Assembly: GCA_022376465.1 (NCBI GenBank) | Contig: JACDTU010000007.1 | Coordinates: 434,001-498,000 of the forward strand | Source: Cubamyces lactineus | Taxonomy: Eukaryota; Basidiomycota; Agaricomycetes; Polyporales; Polyporaceae | DNA length: 64,000 bases | Reading direction: 5' to 3' | Shown here: piece by piece, positions 35,859 to 48,572 of the stretch | Layout: the number at the start of each line of letters is the position of its first letter | How positions within the stretch are numbered: position 1 is the stretch's first letter | The notes under the pieces: generated by a model | Told to the model about the DNA's origin: nothing | What the model saw: the letters and a program-made list of their open reading frames with translations, nothing else | Databases searched by the model: none | Position numbers and translations under genes: made by a program

Positions 35859-37155
35859 ATGTCTACCGGCAAAACTCAGAAGGCACTCCTCTTGCCCTCA
35901 GAAGGTGCCCAATGGCAGCTCGGCGAATCTCCCATACCTAGCCCAGGACCGAAGGATGTGATTGTCAAGATCGCCGCCACAGCGCTCAACCCAGTCGACT
36001 GGAAAGTCCGAACGATTACCTTCCTGATTAGCGGCTATCCTTTCATCGGAGGCTCAGATGCTGCGGGCACTATCGAAGAGGTTGGCTCCGAGGTATCCAA
36101 CTTCACCAAAGGCGATAAAGTGTGAGTATCATGACTTCATTCAAACACCGTCCTCGCTCATCCGGATCGAATCGGCAGCTTGTTCCAAGGATGGGTGGAG
36201 AACCCGAAGGGGACCTTCCACGAATACGCCGTCGTTCCGGCGGAGATTGTAGCGAAGGCAAATCTGGATATTGCTTACACTATTCCTCGCGGGCTGCAAG
36301 CTCATTTTATGTGATATTTCAGGTTCCGGACAACATTACGCTCGACCAAGCCGCGTCCGTCCCTCTTGGACTTGCTACAGTCGTGACAACGCTGTACAAT
36401 CACGACCCGAACAGCGGCACTGCGGACCTCCCCGCGCCATGGGAGGAAGGTGGCACGACCGCATGCTCTGGCAAACCCGTGTTCATCCTTGGCGGGGCGT
36501 CCTCCGTGGGCCAGTACGGTACGTTGCGCGTTAGCTCGCTCACCTTTCGTCCCAGCTGATTCGCACAGCTATACAAATGGCGAAATTGTCTGGATTTTCA
36601 CCCATCATCACGACCGCTTCCCTCCACAACGAAACTCTCCTTCGGTCTCTTGGGGCCTCTCACGTGCTCGACCGCTCGCTTCCGCCCGCTGAGATCAAGA
36701 ACGAAATTCTCAAAATCACCAAGGGCAAGCCGATTGACCTGGTGTACGACGCGATTTCGCTCGCAGACACAGAGCCGCTCGCATACGATGTGCTCGCGCC
36801 CGGAGGCGTGCTCGTGATTGTCCTCCCGGACGTTATCCCCGCGGAGTTCAAGAAGGAAGGGGATAATAAGAAGGTTGTTCTAGCGATGGGAAATGTCCAT
36901 ATGCCGCAGAACAGGAAGGTTGGCGCCGATCTGTATGCTCACTTGACAGAATGGCTGCGAACCGGCAAGGTCGTGGTGTGTCTTGACACTGCACGATGAT
37001 GCTCAGGCTTTGCTAATGACGCCATGGTGTCACAGCCGAACAGAATTGAGCTCCTCCCGAATGGTCTCGCCGGGATCCCCGCAGGCCTAGAGCGTCTGGA
37101 GAACAACAAGGTCAGCGGGACGAAGCTCATCGTGCGACCTCAAGAAACGCCCTAG
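35859..37155 (+). CDS. Medium-chain reductase (MDR, ToxD-like), copy 2
   Basis: Five exons encode about 345 residues, starting MSTGKTQKALLLPSEGAQWQ and ending VRPQETP. Domain order is the GroES-like half (LNPVDWKVR, GGSDAAGTIEEVGSEV, LFQGWVENPKGTFHEYA), then the Rossmann half (GGASSVGQY, AIQMAKLSGFSPIITTASL, LGASHVLDRSL), then LAYDVLAPGGVLVIVLPDV and LTEWLRTGK. No structural zinc Cys cluster is seen. It is a presumed NADPH-dependent C=C reductase in the cytosol; substrate unknown. It is the first of four same-strand tandem copies. The intron after EIVAK may use a GC donor (AAG|GCAAAT), though a GT three codons earlier is an alternative here. Confidence 0.93.
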
Positions 37156-37821
37156 ATGACGGTTCAGTGTTCGAGCATTTTCTTCGAGAGCGATCTCATG
37201 TATCAACTGCATATCTTTGTCTGCCCAGCCATCGAATAAGAAGTGAAATCCAGAGCTGTATCGACCTTGAGATTGGACTGAAGGGACCGCATGATATTTT
37301 GAGTTCTCTTACACGGTATACGACGGGGGCATAACTTAAAGCAAGGGGGGTGCGACTCCGATGCTAAGAAGTAGCGAGCGGGTATTCAGAGCCATTTACC
37401 ATAAGTAGTTCTCGCTTTAATTCTTCCAAGCTGTAGCCCATCGTAGTAGTAGTGCGGGCAGTAGGCCTAGGAGCCGCACAATAAGGTTCCGAGAATGTCG
37501 GACGCGGCTTTGAGGTGGAGCCAATCCTTCCAGGCGTCTCCGAGAGTCCGAGTTCATAAGTACGACGATCTTCAGAGATGGTCGTGGCACCATGCGCGAA
37601 CCCATGATTGCAGATTCTGGTCAAAATCCCGGCGCATGGTGAGCATCTTGCGCCCATTCTCTGCTTCGACATATTGCGTCATTGCACTCTGTTGAAATGG
37701 CTTACACATCCATTACCGAGAAGACCGGGTATTCGAGAATACTATACTCGCGATCGAATACACTATATATGATCGCACTCCCCTGATCCTGCGCTGACAC
37801 TCGTTTCAACCTGTGCCGTCC
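37156..37821. other. Intergenic, promoter of MDR copy 3
   Basis: TATATAT at 37764-37770 lies 52 bases before the ATG. No gene seen. Confidence 0.55.
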
Positions 37822-39120
37822 ATGACCACCGCAAAGACTCAGAAGGCTCTCATACTGCCCGCCCAAGGTGCCCAATGGCAGCTTGGCGAGTCTCCCATCC
37901 CTAGTCCAGGACCGAAGGATGTGCTAGTCAAGCTCACTGCTACGGCACTCAATCCAGTCGACTGGAAGGTCCGATCGTCATACAGTTTCCTTATCAGCAG
38001 CTATCCCTATGTCGGAGGCTCAGATGGTGCCGGTGTAGTTGAAGAGGTTGGCTCCGAGGTGTCCAGCTTTGCGAAGGGCGATAAGGTGTAAGCATCGCGT
38101 CCTTGGAAGCTCACCTATAGACTCTGTTGATCTAGATGTCTTTCGTAGCTTGTTCCAAGGATGGTTTGAGAATTCCAAGGCGACTTTCCAGCAATACGCC
38201 ATCGTCCCTGCCGAAATCGCAGCGAAGGTGATTATTCATCGTCTACAGCCCCCGTCTATCACGAGCTGACTTGATGACATATTAGGTTCCTGACAACATC
38301 TCGCTCGACGAAGCCGCGACGATCCCTCTCGGTCTTGCTACAGTCTTCACCGCGCTGTACAATCATGACCCCAACGCCAAGACAGTGGACTTCCCTGCTC
38401 CTTGGGAACAAGGTGGTACGACCAAATTCGCAGGAAAGCCCGCGTTCATCCTCGGCGGAGCATCCTCCGTCGGTCAATACGGTATGCTTTTCCTGACCTT
38501 CATCTAGATCCCTCAGCTCATCCGCGTGCTCAGCTATTCAGATGGCGAAGCTCTCCGGTTTCTCGCCCATCATCACCACCGCCTCTCTCCACAACGAACC
38601 CCTCCTGCGCTCTCTTGGAGCGTCCCATGTACTCGATCGTTCGCTCGCGCCCGACGAGATCAAGCGTGAACTCGCTAAGCTCACCCAGGGCAAGCCGATC
38701 GAGTTCGTGTACGATGCAATCTCGCTCGCCGACACGGAAGCAATCGCATACGACGTGCTTGCACCCGGAGGCGTACTCGTTCTCGTGCTACCGGACGTGA
38801 TCCCCTCAGAGCTCAAGAAGGAAGGAGCTAACAAGACTGTGATTCAAGCGCTAGGGAACGTGCACCTGCCGCAGAACAGGCAGGTTGGCGTGGAATTGTA
38901 TGCCCATTTGACGGAGTGGCTGCAAACCGGCAAGCTCGTAGTATGTTTCTACGTTGCATGGAGATGTTCGGGATTCTCTGACGATGACATGTTTTTGCAG
39001 CCCAACAGAGTCGAAGTACTCCCGAACGGCCTCGCCGGAATCCCTGAAGGCTTGGAGCGCCTGGAGAACAACAAAGTTAGCGGGACGAAACTCGTCGCGC
39101 GACCTCAAGAAACGCCCTGA
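37822..39120 (+). CDS. Medium-chain reductase (MDR, ToxD-like), copy 3
   Basis: It begins MTTAKTQKALILPAQGAQWQ and ends ARPQETP, with the same five-exon layout as its neighbours. Key blocks: LNPVDWKVR, YVGGSDGAGVVEEVGSEV, SLFQGWFENSKATFQQYA, FILGGASSVGQY, IQMAKLSGFSPIITTASL, GKPIEFVYDAISLADTEA, LGNVHLPQNRQVGVELYA. It is the closest relative of copy 2, sharing AQWQLGESPIPSPGPKDV. Here the intron after EIAAK has a normal GT donor. NAD(P)H-dependent reduction of an activated double bond is the family role; no substrate can be named. Confidence 0.94.
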
Positions 39121-40117
39121 GCGACGGATCTTGCTTCGACTGCGGTGTGCCGATAACAATTTCATGTAACAATAGGATCCCTTGTACTTCTCACAATGCC
39201 TGTATATCAAGTCCTGCCAAATGGATAACGAGACTCCGTCCGAAATTCGCCATCTTCGCAAGTGCGGAATCACGGGCTTGGTTAGCGCCTTTGAAGTCGT
39301 AAATGCGGTCAACGGCCCAATGGCTTCCGAACGAGTCAGCAATACCGCTCTTCGCGCTGACTCAATGCATAGGCCGTCGACAATCGCGGCTCCGGTCGCA
39401 GCTCTCCTGCATGCTATCAGAGGGTCCAGAAGGGCGAGAACTATGACCGCAGTGCGACAGTTCCCGAGAGCCATCGGGGAACGGCTTGCCTGGTAAGGTG
39501 AAGCCTCGTCTCTGCAGATGGCATCTGAGTGGTATGGATACTTGCGGCTCGCTATTTCCTTCTCATCTTAACTGCCTTTGATGCAGCACTGGTCATGCGA
39601 GATGCACTGGAAGGATACGAAGTGCAGCCGCGACTTGCTGAAGAACGCGGTCACATGACCGCGCCTCAATCGACCATTCGGCGGCGCTGGTGATGGACGC
39701 CTCATCGATCCTTCTCAATTCTACGCTTCGTGAACTCTGACTCTGACTCAACGATACGCGCACGCAGGTCATTGGTTAATTGCAGACTTTCGCGCAGGAT
39801 ATGTCTTCTGGAAGCCAGAGGAACCCCGTAGTTGCGTTAGAAGCGGCTGTGAGAACGGCCGGAGCGATACTGCGCCTGCATTCCTGAACTTTACTTAGGC
39901 CATGCCAAGCCGTAACCGATGCTCACTTGAGTCACTTCCTCCCCTGCTCACTGAATAACTTGATACTTCGCGCTTTATCTCCCTTCAGCCGACACATATA
40001 CCGTGTTCGCAACATCGACCAGAGCTCGAACGACCCCTGAAGCGTCAAGCCTTGAACACCGTCCCTACCAACTCAACCAGGCTCTACGACGTACTATAAC
40101 TCCTCGGATATCGACTT
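39121..40117. other. Intergenic between MDR copies 3 and 4
   Basis: No gene recognised. The plus-strand frame 39182-39496 lacks motifs. Confidence 0.5.
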
Positions 40118-41469
40118 ATGACGGCCGCTAGGATCACACAGAAGGCACTCTTCCTCCCTGCTGAGCACGGCGAGTGGCAGGTTGGCGACTTCCAAATACC
40201 TTCACCTGGCCCGAAGGATGTCCTAGTCAAGATCATGTCCGCGGCACTTAACCCCATCGACTGGAAGGTCCAGGCTCATGGCATGGTTGTGGCTCATTAC
40301 CCATACATTGGCGGCGTCGATGGTGCAGGCGTTGTTGAAGAGGTTGGGTCAGAAGTAGCGAACTTCGCCGAAGGAGATAAGATGTAGGTATCTGGATCTT
40401 TGAGCTTCAGTGACTTGGAGTCAGTGGGCTCGCTGACAGACTAGTACCCAAGTGTTTTCGAAGGGTGGTTCGAAAACCCAAAGATGACCTTCCAGCAATA
40501 CGCCCTCGTCCCAGCCGATATCGCTGCGAAGGCAAGTTTCCCAGCCACCACGAAAGGAGTGTTGTAGCCTAAACTGACGCGGTACACGGGCAGATTCCGG
40601 ACAACATCTCATTCGACCAAGCGGCATCGATCCCTCTCGGTTTGGCTACAGTCGTCACTGGCCTGTACAACCACCATCCCAACGCAAAGACCGTGGATTT
40701 CCCTGCGCCTTGGGAGGAAGGCGGTACGACGAAATTCGCAGGTAAACCTACCTTCGTCATTGGCGGGGCGTCTTCCGTCGGCCAATACGGTACGTTGTCC
40801 ACGAGAGTGCCACCTCTTGTGACCGTTTCTCATTGGTTTTCTCCCCTCACGCTACTATCGCACGATGCTTGCGCAGCCATCCAGCTTCTGAAGATGTCCG
40901 GATTCTCGCCCATCATCACGACCGCCTCCCTCCATAACGAGCCCCTCCTGCGCTCACTTGGCGCAACAAACGTTATCGACCGCTCGCTCTCGCCCGCTGA
41001 GATCAAGAGTGAACTGACCCGGCTCACGCAAGGCAAACCACTCGAGTTCGTGTACGATGCTATTTCACTCGAGAACACGGAGGCACTCGCATATGACGTG
41101 CTCGCTCCCGGAGGCAACTTGGTACTTGTCTCGCCTGACGTGATCCCCAAAGAGCTCAAGAAGGAGGGCGATGGGAAGAAAGCGGTCTTTGTTGTCGGGA
41201 ATGTGCATCTACCTGAAAATCGGCAAGTTGGTGTCGAGGTGTACGCTCGCTTGACCGAGTGGCTTCAGAAGGGTACATTGGTGGTCCGTATCTACACATT
41301 AGCGGCGAAGTGATGTTGCGGGCGACTACTGACCATCTTCTCGACATAGCCGAACAGGGTCGAAGTGCTCGCAAATGGCCTTGCTGGTATCCCGGAAGGT
41401 TTGGAGCGGCTGAAGAACGACAAGGTTAGTGGGAAGAAACTAATCGCGCGTCCACAAGAGACGCCTTGA
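40118..41469 (+). CDS. Medium-chain reductase (MDR, ToxD-like), copy 4
   Basis: It begins MTAARITQKALFLPAEHGEW and ends ARPQETP. The N-terminal fold (LNPIDWKVQ, IGGVDGAGVVEEVGSEV), VFEGWFENPKMTFQQYA and the Rossmann motif GGASSVGQY are all present, followed by IQLLKMSGFSPIITTASL, LGATNVIDRSL, AYDVLAPGGNLVLVSPDV and ARLTEWLQKG. Intron 2 has the donor AAG|GCAAGT, a perfect GC-AG type site, with no usable GT nearby. The last intron separates LTEWLQKGTLV from PNRVEVLANGLAGIPEGLER. It is slightly more distant from copies 2 and 3 than those are from each other. Confidence 0.93.
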
Positions 41470-42605
41470 GCGATATGGTCGGAGCGACGGAGTCATGTAG
41501 TATCATGCTATGAATACTGGCCAATTGTAGCGTATCCTTGACATTGCGTTCCATTAGTCTGATTTGCTTCTGCCAGTATACGAGGGTACAAATTCTATTC
41601 GATTCAAACACGTGCAGAAGCAGCGGCGGAGGAAAGGGACGGAGCCATCATGTGTAGACGACGTCCAAGGTCTGTCGGACGCGTACGGTGTAGCGACTTA
41701 AGCGCCATGTTTTCCCGCTCAGCGCCACTCCGAGAAAGCCGGACACATGTTCGTCCTGCACCACATCACACTCGCATGCATACTACCGACTCTGAACTTT
41801 TGTGAACACCAGTTCTTTGGGGAAGCATCCATGTTGCTGAGAGTGTGCCGTTACTAGGTAAGCGTGCAGAGAACGCTCCAGCTCCACCGTACGTGCTGCC
41901 ACCAATTCGCTCATCCTATGCTAACACGTGTGTCTTGCTTCAACAAGTTTACTACCATATGCTACTGCAGGACGTACGGTTTCTGGCAGGAATAGTGCTC
42001 ACCGTGAACCCCCCGCGAGCCCGTCCTCGAAGTGTCATTGCATCTACGTATGCTCTTAGACTAACCGATGATTGTTGTGCAGGTTTCATGGATGATCTGG
42101 GGGTCGACGCCTACTTACAGAAGCCTCAAACGCATGCGCACGGTAGTGCAGTATCCATGCTGTTGTCCGGCTGGCCCCCATGCATAGTCCTACGTCCATG
42201 TGACGTTCCTTGTAGTGGTTAGCCTCCGCCACCACCTTCACAGGTCTGTCAAGCATTGGACTGGCAGTGGCTGCGATAGGTCGCTCTCTAGAGCTTTCGC
42301 CTGCGCAGTGCACCCTAGGTACACGATGCTGCCGCCACCGTCGTCATGTTTGGCGCGGACTGCCTCCACAGTAGGGCCTGTAGGTCGTAAGCAGCACCCT
42401 CTAGAGCTCCAGCTGACGTATACACCCTGCAATTATACCACATCTGCCATCCGCCATCGATGCGCAGTCCAGCAAGTGCGTTAAATACCGCATCACTCCT
42501 ACAGATACCTGCTATCATCACGGAACTCGCCACCCACTGTACGCCGTGCACAAGATAACCGACGACCCATACCCGTTCTACGCTGCACTCCATACGGTTT
42601 ATGCC
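41470..42605. other. Intergenic between MDR copies 4 and 5
   Basis: The plus-strand frame 41845-42222 starts with GTG and has no motif; I do not regard it as a gene. No other signal. Confidence 0.5.
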
Positions 42606-43948
42606 ATGGTCATGGGCAGGACTCAGAAGGCACTCATCCTCCACGCCAAACAGGCACAGTGGCAACTTGGTGAATCGCCGATCCCCATCCCTGGACCAAA
42701 GGATGTTCTAGTGAGGATCGTTGCGACAGCACTCAACCCGATAGACTGGAAGATCAGGACAGCATTCAGCCGCCTCATCAGCAGTTATCCCCATGTGGGG
42801 GGCGTAGACGGCGCCGGTATTGTTGACGAAGTGGGTTCGGATGTGACGAATGTCACCAAGGGTGATAGGATGTGAGTGCCCTCTTGTGATCTTGGCTGTG
42901 TCCATGAGATGGCTCACGTATATGGCCTTCCAGCGTCTTCCAAGGATGGGTTGAGAGCCCCAAAGCGACCTTCCAGCAATATTGCATCGTCCCTGCAGAA
43001 ATCACGGCTAAGGCAAGTTCGCTTCCCGTTCAGCTTGATGCAGATTGTGATCGTGGCCGTGGCCTTACCCATATCTGACCGCACTGATGCACTAGATCCC
43101 GGACAATATCTCGTTCGACCAAGCCGCTTCGATCCCTCTCGCCTTGTCCACAGTGGCCACCGGCCTATACGGCCACCACCCGATGTGCAGGAGCTTGGAC
43201 TTTCCTGCACCCTGGGAGGATGATGGTACGACGAGGTTCGCAGGTAAACCTGTGTTCATCCTCGGCGGAGCCTCTTCCGTCGGCCAGTATGGTTCGTCTA
43301 TCAGCATCCTCACACTGCTCTTTATTCACGATGCGATCACATACGCGGCACGATCCTGCAGCCATTCAGATGTTCAAGATGTCCAAGTTCTCGCCTATCA
43401 TCACGACCGCCTCTCTGCACAACGAGCCGCTTCTGCAGTCTCTTGGCGCTGCACACGTGATTGACCGTTCGCTCTCGCCCACTCAGATCAAGCTGGAGCT
43501 TGCGAAGCTCATGCAGGGAAAGCCTGTCGACTTCGTATACGATGCCATCTCGCTACCGGACACGCAGGCGTTCGCGTACGACTTGGTTACGCCAGGGGGC
43601 ACCCTTGTTATCGTCCTCCCCGACGTGATCCCCAAGGAATTAAAGGAGACGGGTGAAGGGAAGAAAGTCCTCCAGGTCGTGGGGAATGTACATCAGCCCG
43701 AGAACAGACAGGTCGGCGTAGAGCTGTACGCCCGCTTGACGGAATGGCTGCAGACGGGCAAGCTGGTGGTGCGTCTTTCTCCGATTGCCGTGGAACTGGG
43801 GAGAACTCACGGCGTCAACATGATCTAGCCAAACAAAGTCGAAGTACTACCGAACGGCCTGGCAGGGATCCCTGAGGGGCTGGAGCGCCTTGAGAACGGG
43901 CAGGTCAGCTGTATCAAACTCATCGCGCGACCTCAAGAGACTCCGTAA
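42606..43948 (+). CDS. Medium-chain reductase (MDR, ToxD-like), copy 5
   Basis: It begins MVMGRTQKALILHAKQAQWQ and ends ARPQETP. Blocks: LNPIDWKIRTAFSRLISSY, GGVDGAGIVDEVGSDV, ESPKATFQQYCIVPAEI, FILGGASSVGQY, IQMFKMSKFSPIITTASL, LGAAHVIDRSLSP, FVYDAISLPDTQAFAYDL. The intron after EITAK has the donor AAG|GCAAGT (GC-AG), as in copy 4. The exon holding CHKW-like linker residues differs most from the other copies (YGHHPMCRSLDFPAP). The first in-frame ATG was taken; a second Met two codons on is equally possible. Confidence 0.92.
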
Positions 43949-44455
43949 GTGGTGATACGTGCCCGTTAACTGTACTAGATCGAGGCTGGCCACTGTATGG
44001 ATGGGGCCAACGTTTAAATAAAGCGTTCCCGAGGGTTGATTTTGTACTGGTGATATCAGGGGACTGATACCTTTTACCTGCATTGAGAGCCCTGGCGAGT
44101 AGCTGGGAATGTGCGCCGCAGGCGGATCTGTTACTCATCTGCATAGTAGCGCATACTATTGTCCTGGGGCATCCAGACCGCTCTAAAATTGCTCCAAAGA
44201 CAATAGCACGCCTGACGCGTTGGAGAATCCAAGCTCGATTATGCCAATTCATGCACCACTGACCGGTCAATACGGTCGGCAGCCACATCAAGTATATAGC
44301 CTGGCCTGAACAATGCAAGATCGAGAGTATATATCGAGAATCGCTCGGGCTCTAGGAAGTTTCCAGCTCACTCTAGTTTCCTCTTCTCCTCTCTCACGTC
44401 GTAGCGGCACTCACGTCGCAGCACACCTCCTCGATCGACGTCTCACTTCAGCACG
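43949..44455. other. Intergenic, promoter of QPLRPFI family member 2
   Basis: TATATAG at 44293-44299. The 110 bases before the ATG resemble those before member 3 (GGAAGT...CAGCTC...CTTCAGCACGATGG), so promoter and 5' leader were duplicated too. Confidence 0.55.
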
Positions 44456-45211
44456 ATGGACGACGCGTATCTGCGACGTCTTCACAGAGCGGCGCATCTT
44501 CGCCAAATGATAGAAGAACCTCTCAGGCCCTTCATCCAAATTAGCACTAGCGAACAGGCAGACGACCACAAGTCACACGCATATCTAAGTACGCCACATG
44601 CAGCGCATATATCCAATAGTATATTGAGATGACCATACACTTCAAGCGCTCTTCAGCACCACCGCTACCAGCAAAGTCTGGACAGTTACGGTCGACAATG
44701 GCGAATGATCCGGTGTTGTCATCGAGCTTGTAAGTAAGTAAAGTGCTGTTGTCCGTACGCCACCGCCAACTAATCGTCTACCGGTATACAGGGCGTAGAG
44801 CCGCCTAAGCGAGAAAAGCAGGCATCGACAGGATTCGTCCCTCTACCTCTACATGACACGAGGGAATGGCTGACACGCAACGTCGCGACACCCCGACTAT
44901 ATCAGCACAAGAGAGAAGTTTTCCCCGAAGGCTCCTCCCACATCGATGCCGTCCGAGCTCTTCAGGTGCACTCGCGAACTGCCATGGCTGCTCGCCGACT
45001 CGGGCATGCTACCACTCTCGCGCCGTCCGTGGTCGAGATAGCCACTACCTGTCCTCGTCATATGGAACACGAACAAGACGCTGCTGTGCGGTTATCGACA
45101 CCCGAAACCCCTCGCTCGATATCCACCAGGAACACACTGTCGCGTACTGCCAGGCTTGCAGAGAGAAAATCAAGCGGAAGACTGGCCCGACTGAGGGGAC
45201 TGCTTGGGTGA
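44456..45211 (+). CDS. Hypothetical protein, QPLRPFI family member 2
   Basis: Exon 1 begins MDDAYLRRLHRAAHLRQMIE and continues EPLRPFIQIST. A middle exon near 44650-44730 corresponds to member 3 (CTCTTCAGCACCACCGCTACC). The last exon, open from 44792 to the TGA at 45209, gives about 139 residues, starting GVEPPKREKQASTGFVPLPL and ending LARLRGLLG. The exact phase of intron 2 could not be settled, so the joined protein is not certain. It has no known domain and is basic overall. Its shared promoter, start and exon order with member 3 make a real transcript likely. Confidence 0.5.
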
Positions 45212-46166
45212 TTCCGAGTATCAAACTACATAGCATGCTTGTAATCTTCGAATAGTTGACCGTCTATAACATTGCGGCATGGATTAGTACTTGTCTGTCT
45301 AGTACGAGCTTGATATGCCGTCGTGATCCTTGAGCTGGCCGCATATAGACATCACGGACACGGAGATAACCTGAGTGCTCAGCGGTGCTGTCTTATTCTT
45401 GCCTGCACTGCGAGATAACCAGGCGCAGTACTATCCGATGCAGGTAGTAAGTACGTGACTGTGCATCCTAACCCATTGCTCATAAAGTGATAAAGCGAGA
45501 ACGTTTGGTGGATGTGGGTCTAAGCTTACCGCATGGCCTCGGAAGAGATCATAGGCGATGCCAGCGCGTGTACGCCAATTGGCAGACCTACTAAACGTGA
45601 ATAAGCCAATACTCAAGGAAACGAGTAGCTCGTACTTGTGATATTCGCGGAACTTGACCCATACACCGCGGAAGGAGGTATCGTGACGACCAACGTCCCA
45701 GTCCGGATCCATGCCAGTGAGGACTCGACTCGGCTCGGGACACCTTCATGCATTGTCAGCAGCCAAGAGCTGGACCATACAGACAGCCATGCACATTGTT
45801 ATCCGCCACATGCACTCCGCACCAAAACGTGCATCACTCCACTGTCCAACAGTGCGGAACACCCTCGCCGCTCTGGAACAAAAGCGCTCCATAGCGCTGC
45901 GGGCAAGGAGAGTCCAAGCTCGATCGTGGCAGACTATAGCTATGCATACGCCGGATCACGGTGAACGCGGTACGGTGGCCACGCTTTGTGCATAGCATAG
46001 CCATGCGAGAACAATGCGGGAGGCGATAGGGTCCAGGGGTATATAAGGAGGGTAGTTCAGGCTCCAGGAAGTCATCAGCTCCCCCTCTTCGCCTCCCTCA
46101 GCATATCGCAACACTCACCTCAGTAGTAGTACCACTCCTCCCCAATCGACTTCCCGCTTCAGCACG
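45212..46166. other. Intergenic with one weak minus-strand ORF
   Basis: The minus-strand ATG frame 45431-45712 (93 codons, beginning MDPDWDVGRHDTSFRGVW) has ordinary composition but no family; it may be chance. TATATAAG at 46040-46047 belongs to the next gene. Confidence 0.5.
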
Positions 46167-46627
46167 ATGGGCGACGCGCATCCACGCCGCCCTCCCAGAG
46201 CGCATCCTCTCCAAATGATAGAACAACCTCTCAGACCTTTCATCCAAATCAGCACATGCAAACCCAACGGCTTCGGTCCGCAACCGCGACAGTTACGCAT
46301 CGCTAGGTACGCCACATCATATCGGACATCTCCACGTCGCTCTCAGGCTTCGGGGTGCTCATATACTTGTTACTAGGCTCTTCAGCACCACCGCTACCGC
46401 CGAAGCCTGGCAGTGACGGTGGACGATGGTGTGCGACCGGTACTGGTCGTACGATAGCGAATGTGAGTAGCTGTGTTCCCAAGTTGTCAGCACTGCACCG
46501 CGGAAGAAAGGTGCTTACAGTACCACTGCTCACCGGTATACAGGGCGCAGAGTCGTCAGGGCGAGATCTGCGTACCCGGACTGGCATCGTCTCTCCGAGT
46601 CGACCCTCCCACGACGGTACGGGTTGA
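46167..46627 (+). CDS. Hypothetical protein, QPLRPFI family member 3
   Basis: Exon 1 begins MGDAHPRRPPRAHPLQMIEQ and continues PLRPFIQIST to a GTACGC donor. A second exon begins near 46379 (CTCTTCAGCACCACCGCTACC). A third starts after TATACAG at 46544 and reads GAESSGRDLRTRTGIVSPS, ending at the TGA at 46625-46627. Relative to member 2, the middle exon seems to have lost one base (TGGCAGTGACGGT against TGGACAGTTACGGT), so this copy may be frameshifted. No domain. The region to the right remains GC-rich and open, so the gene may extend further. Confidence 0.42.
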
Positions 46628-47021
46628 GATGACGGGGACCACACGCCCTCTACGCCCGGCACCTCGGGTACACGGGCCACAAGACGGCACCCAGCGCGGG
46701 CATCCGAGCGAACCAAGAGATCTCCACCTCGCATCGACCTCGCGCCGCCCGGTTCGACTTGAACACTAACGACCCGCGGACGACACCGTCGGACAGGACA
46801 CGGTGACGCAACGTCGCGAAACCCTCATCATGCCCGCCTGCGGCGGGGACGATGCATCCTTATTATCGACGGCGCTTCCACCAAGGAAGGGATCCTCCAC
46901 CCCTGCGCATCGAGGTGCTTTATCGCCGCTCACACACCCACTCGACGGCGCTCCAGAGTATATGGCTCCACCACAGCGAGGTCATACAGGCCGACGGACG
47001 TGCAGCCCCTAGGATCCAAAG

Positions 47022-47561
47022 ATGGCACCATACGCACCCATCGCACGGCTCCAGCCCTCTGGATTACCGTCCGACAAGCCGAGCGACGTTCTTCTCCATA
47101 CCCAATCGCCTACTGACCGACCACTAGCGCGTTCGGAAGACGACTACGGAGCCCGCTACCCGGGTCGGCGGGCCTCGCTCGCTTCGCCGCAACCGTTCCC
47201 ATACAAGTCGCTGCCCTCGTTGCGAATGCCGGGCCTTGCACTGTCACCACTCAGAAGGAGGAGATCCACAGATCAGCATCGCGCAGGACCAGTCGGACGT
47301 CGGCACACGCGGCCCCCCACAGCCTCCCTCACAACGGACACAGCTACTCACATACCCGCCCATGCCCTAGAGTGCAGAGAAGACTCGAGCTATGACAGCG
47401 AGCTCGAGGACTGTCCAGGAAGCTTGGCAGCGTATCAGCAAGGTCCCCGGACGCCCGGAGTGCATGTCGCTGGACTCGTAAATTTGGGGCACAGATGCCG
47501 TCAATACTGCGATCAGATTCTGAGGACCTATTGTAACCTTAGGGTAGAAATCCGCCAATAA
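47022..47561 (+). CDS. Hypothetical Pro/Arg-rich ORF
   Basis: An ATG frame of 179 codons begins MAPYAPIARLQPSGLPSDKP. It is rich in Pro, Arg and Ser, with an acidic stretch (DSSYDSELEDCPGS) near residue 130, and has no signal peptide or domain. It may be an independent gene, a downstream exon of the preceding one, or chance coding in GC-rich DNA. Nothing between it and the ribosomal protein gene at 47888 is supported. Confidence 0.3.
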   Translation: MAPYAPIARLQPSGLPSDKPSDVLLHTQSPTDRPLARSEDDYGARYPGRRASLASPQPFPYKSLPSLRMPGLALSPLRRRRSTDQHRAGPVGRRHTRPPTASLTTDTATHIPAHALECREDSSYDSELEDCPGSLAAYQQGPRTPGVHVAGLVNLGHRCRQYCDQILRTYCNLRVEIRQ

Positions 47562-47887
47562 CAATGCGGGTGTACTCACGCATATGCTTGGCCTGAGACA
47601 GACAGTAGTCTCTGGGCTATGTCGTTATGGTGTTGTCCTCGCCTGGGGCAAGATGATCCTCAGTGATGGCAAGCACGCATCGTACACGCAAGGAATGTTA
47701 TACAACAAGCCGCCTCACGCAGCAGAGCATATATGCATGGGGATGGGGTCATCGTCATAGCGCAATCATAGTGGTAATGACATCCCTAAGCGTTTTGGTG
47801 ATGTGGTGTGGAAAGCGGCAGATAGAAAACATGCAATACAGATCGAACACTCTACCCTCCCTCGGACCGACAGAAACAAGGAGACGT

Positions 47888-48447
47888 CTAGTACGCCTTC
47901 TTGCCCTGCGCGAGCTGCAGATGCGCGCTGTGCTCGTCGTAGGGGAACTTGGAAAGGGGGATCTCGCGCCAGAGATCGGGCGTGAGGAACGCGTACGTTT
48001 TCGTGATCTGAAAGAAGCAATTAAGCATGGCGTCTCGGCCTGAATGTACGACATGCACTTACCGCAGCGAAGGTAGCCTTCAAGAAGTTACCCATCGTCG
48101 CGGTCGAACCCTTCGACTGCGTGTAGCAGTCCTCAACACCGGCAAGCTGGAGCAGACGCTTTGACGCGGGGGCAGCAACGAGACCGGTACCACGGGGCGC
48201 AGGGATGAGACGGCACATGACGGAGCCGACCTTGCCGCTGACCTTCGAGGGGACAGTGTGGGGCTCACCGAGGTTGGCACCCCAGTAACCCCTACGAACG
48301 GGAACGACGGAGAGCTTGGCGAGGTTGATGGCGCCGCGGATGGCGGTGGCGACTTCCTTCGCGCACTTGACACCGAGACCGACGTGACCGTCGAAGTCAC
48401 CGATGGCAACGAACGCCTTGAAGCGGGTGCGCTGACCGGCACGGGTC

Positions 48448-48479
<32 letters not shown>

Positions 48480-48534
48480 ATCCTTGAGCTTGGGGAGGAA
48501 GAAGTCGATGATCTGGTACTCCTTGACGGGGAGC

Positions 48535-48572
<38 letters not shown>
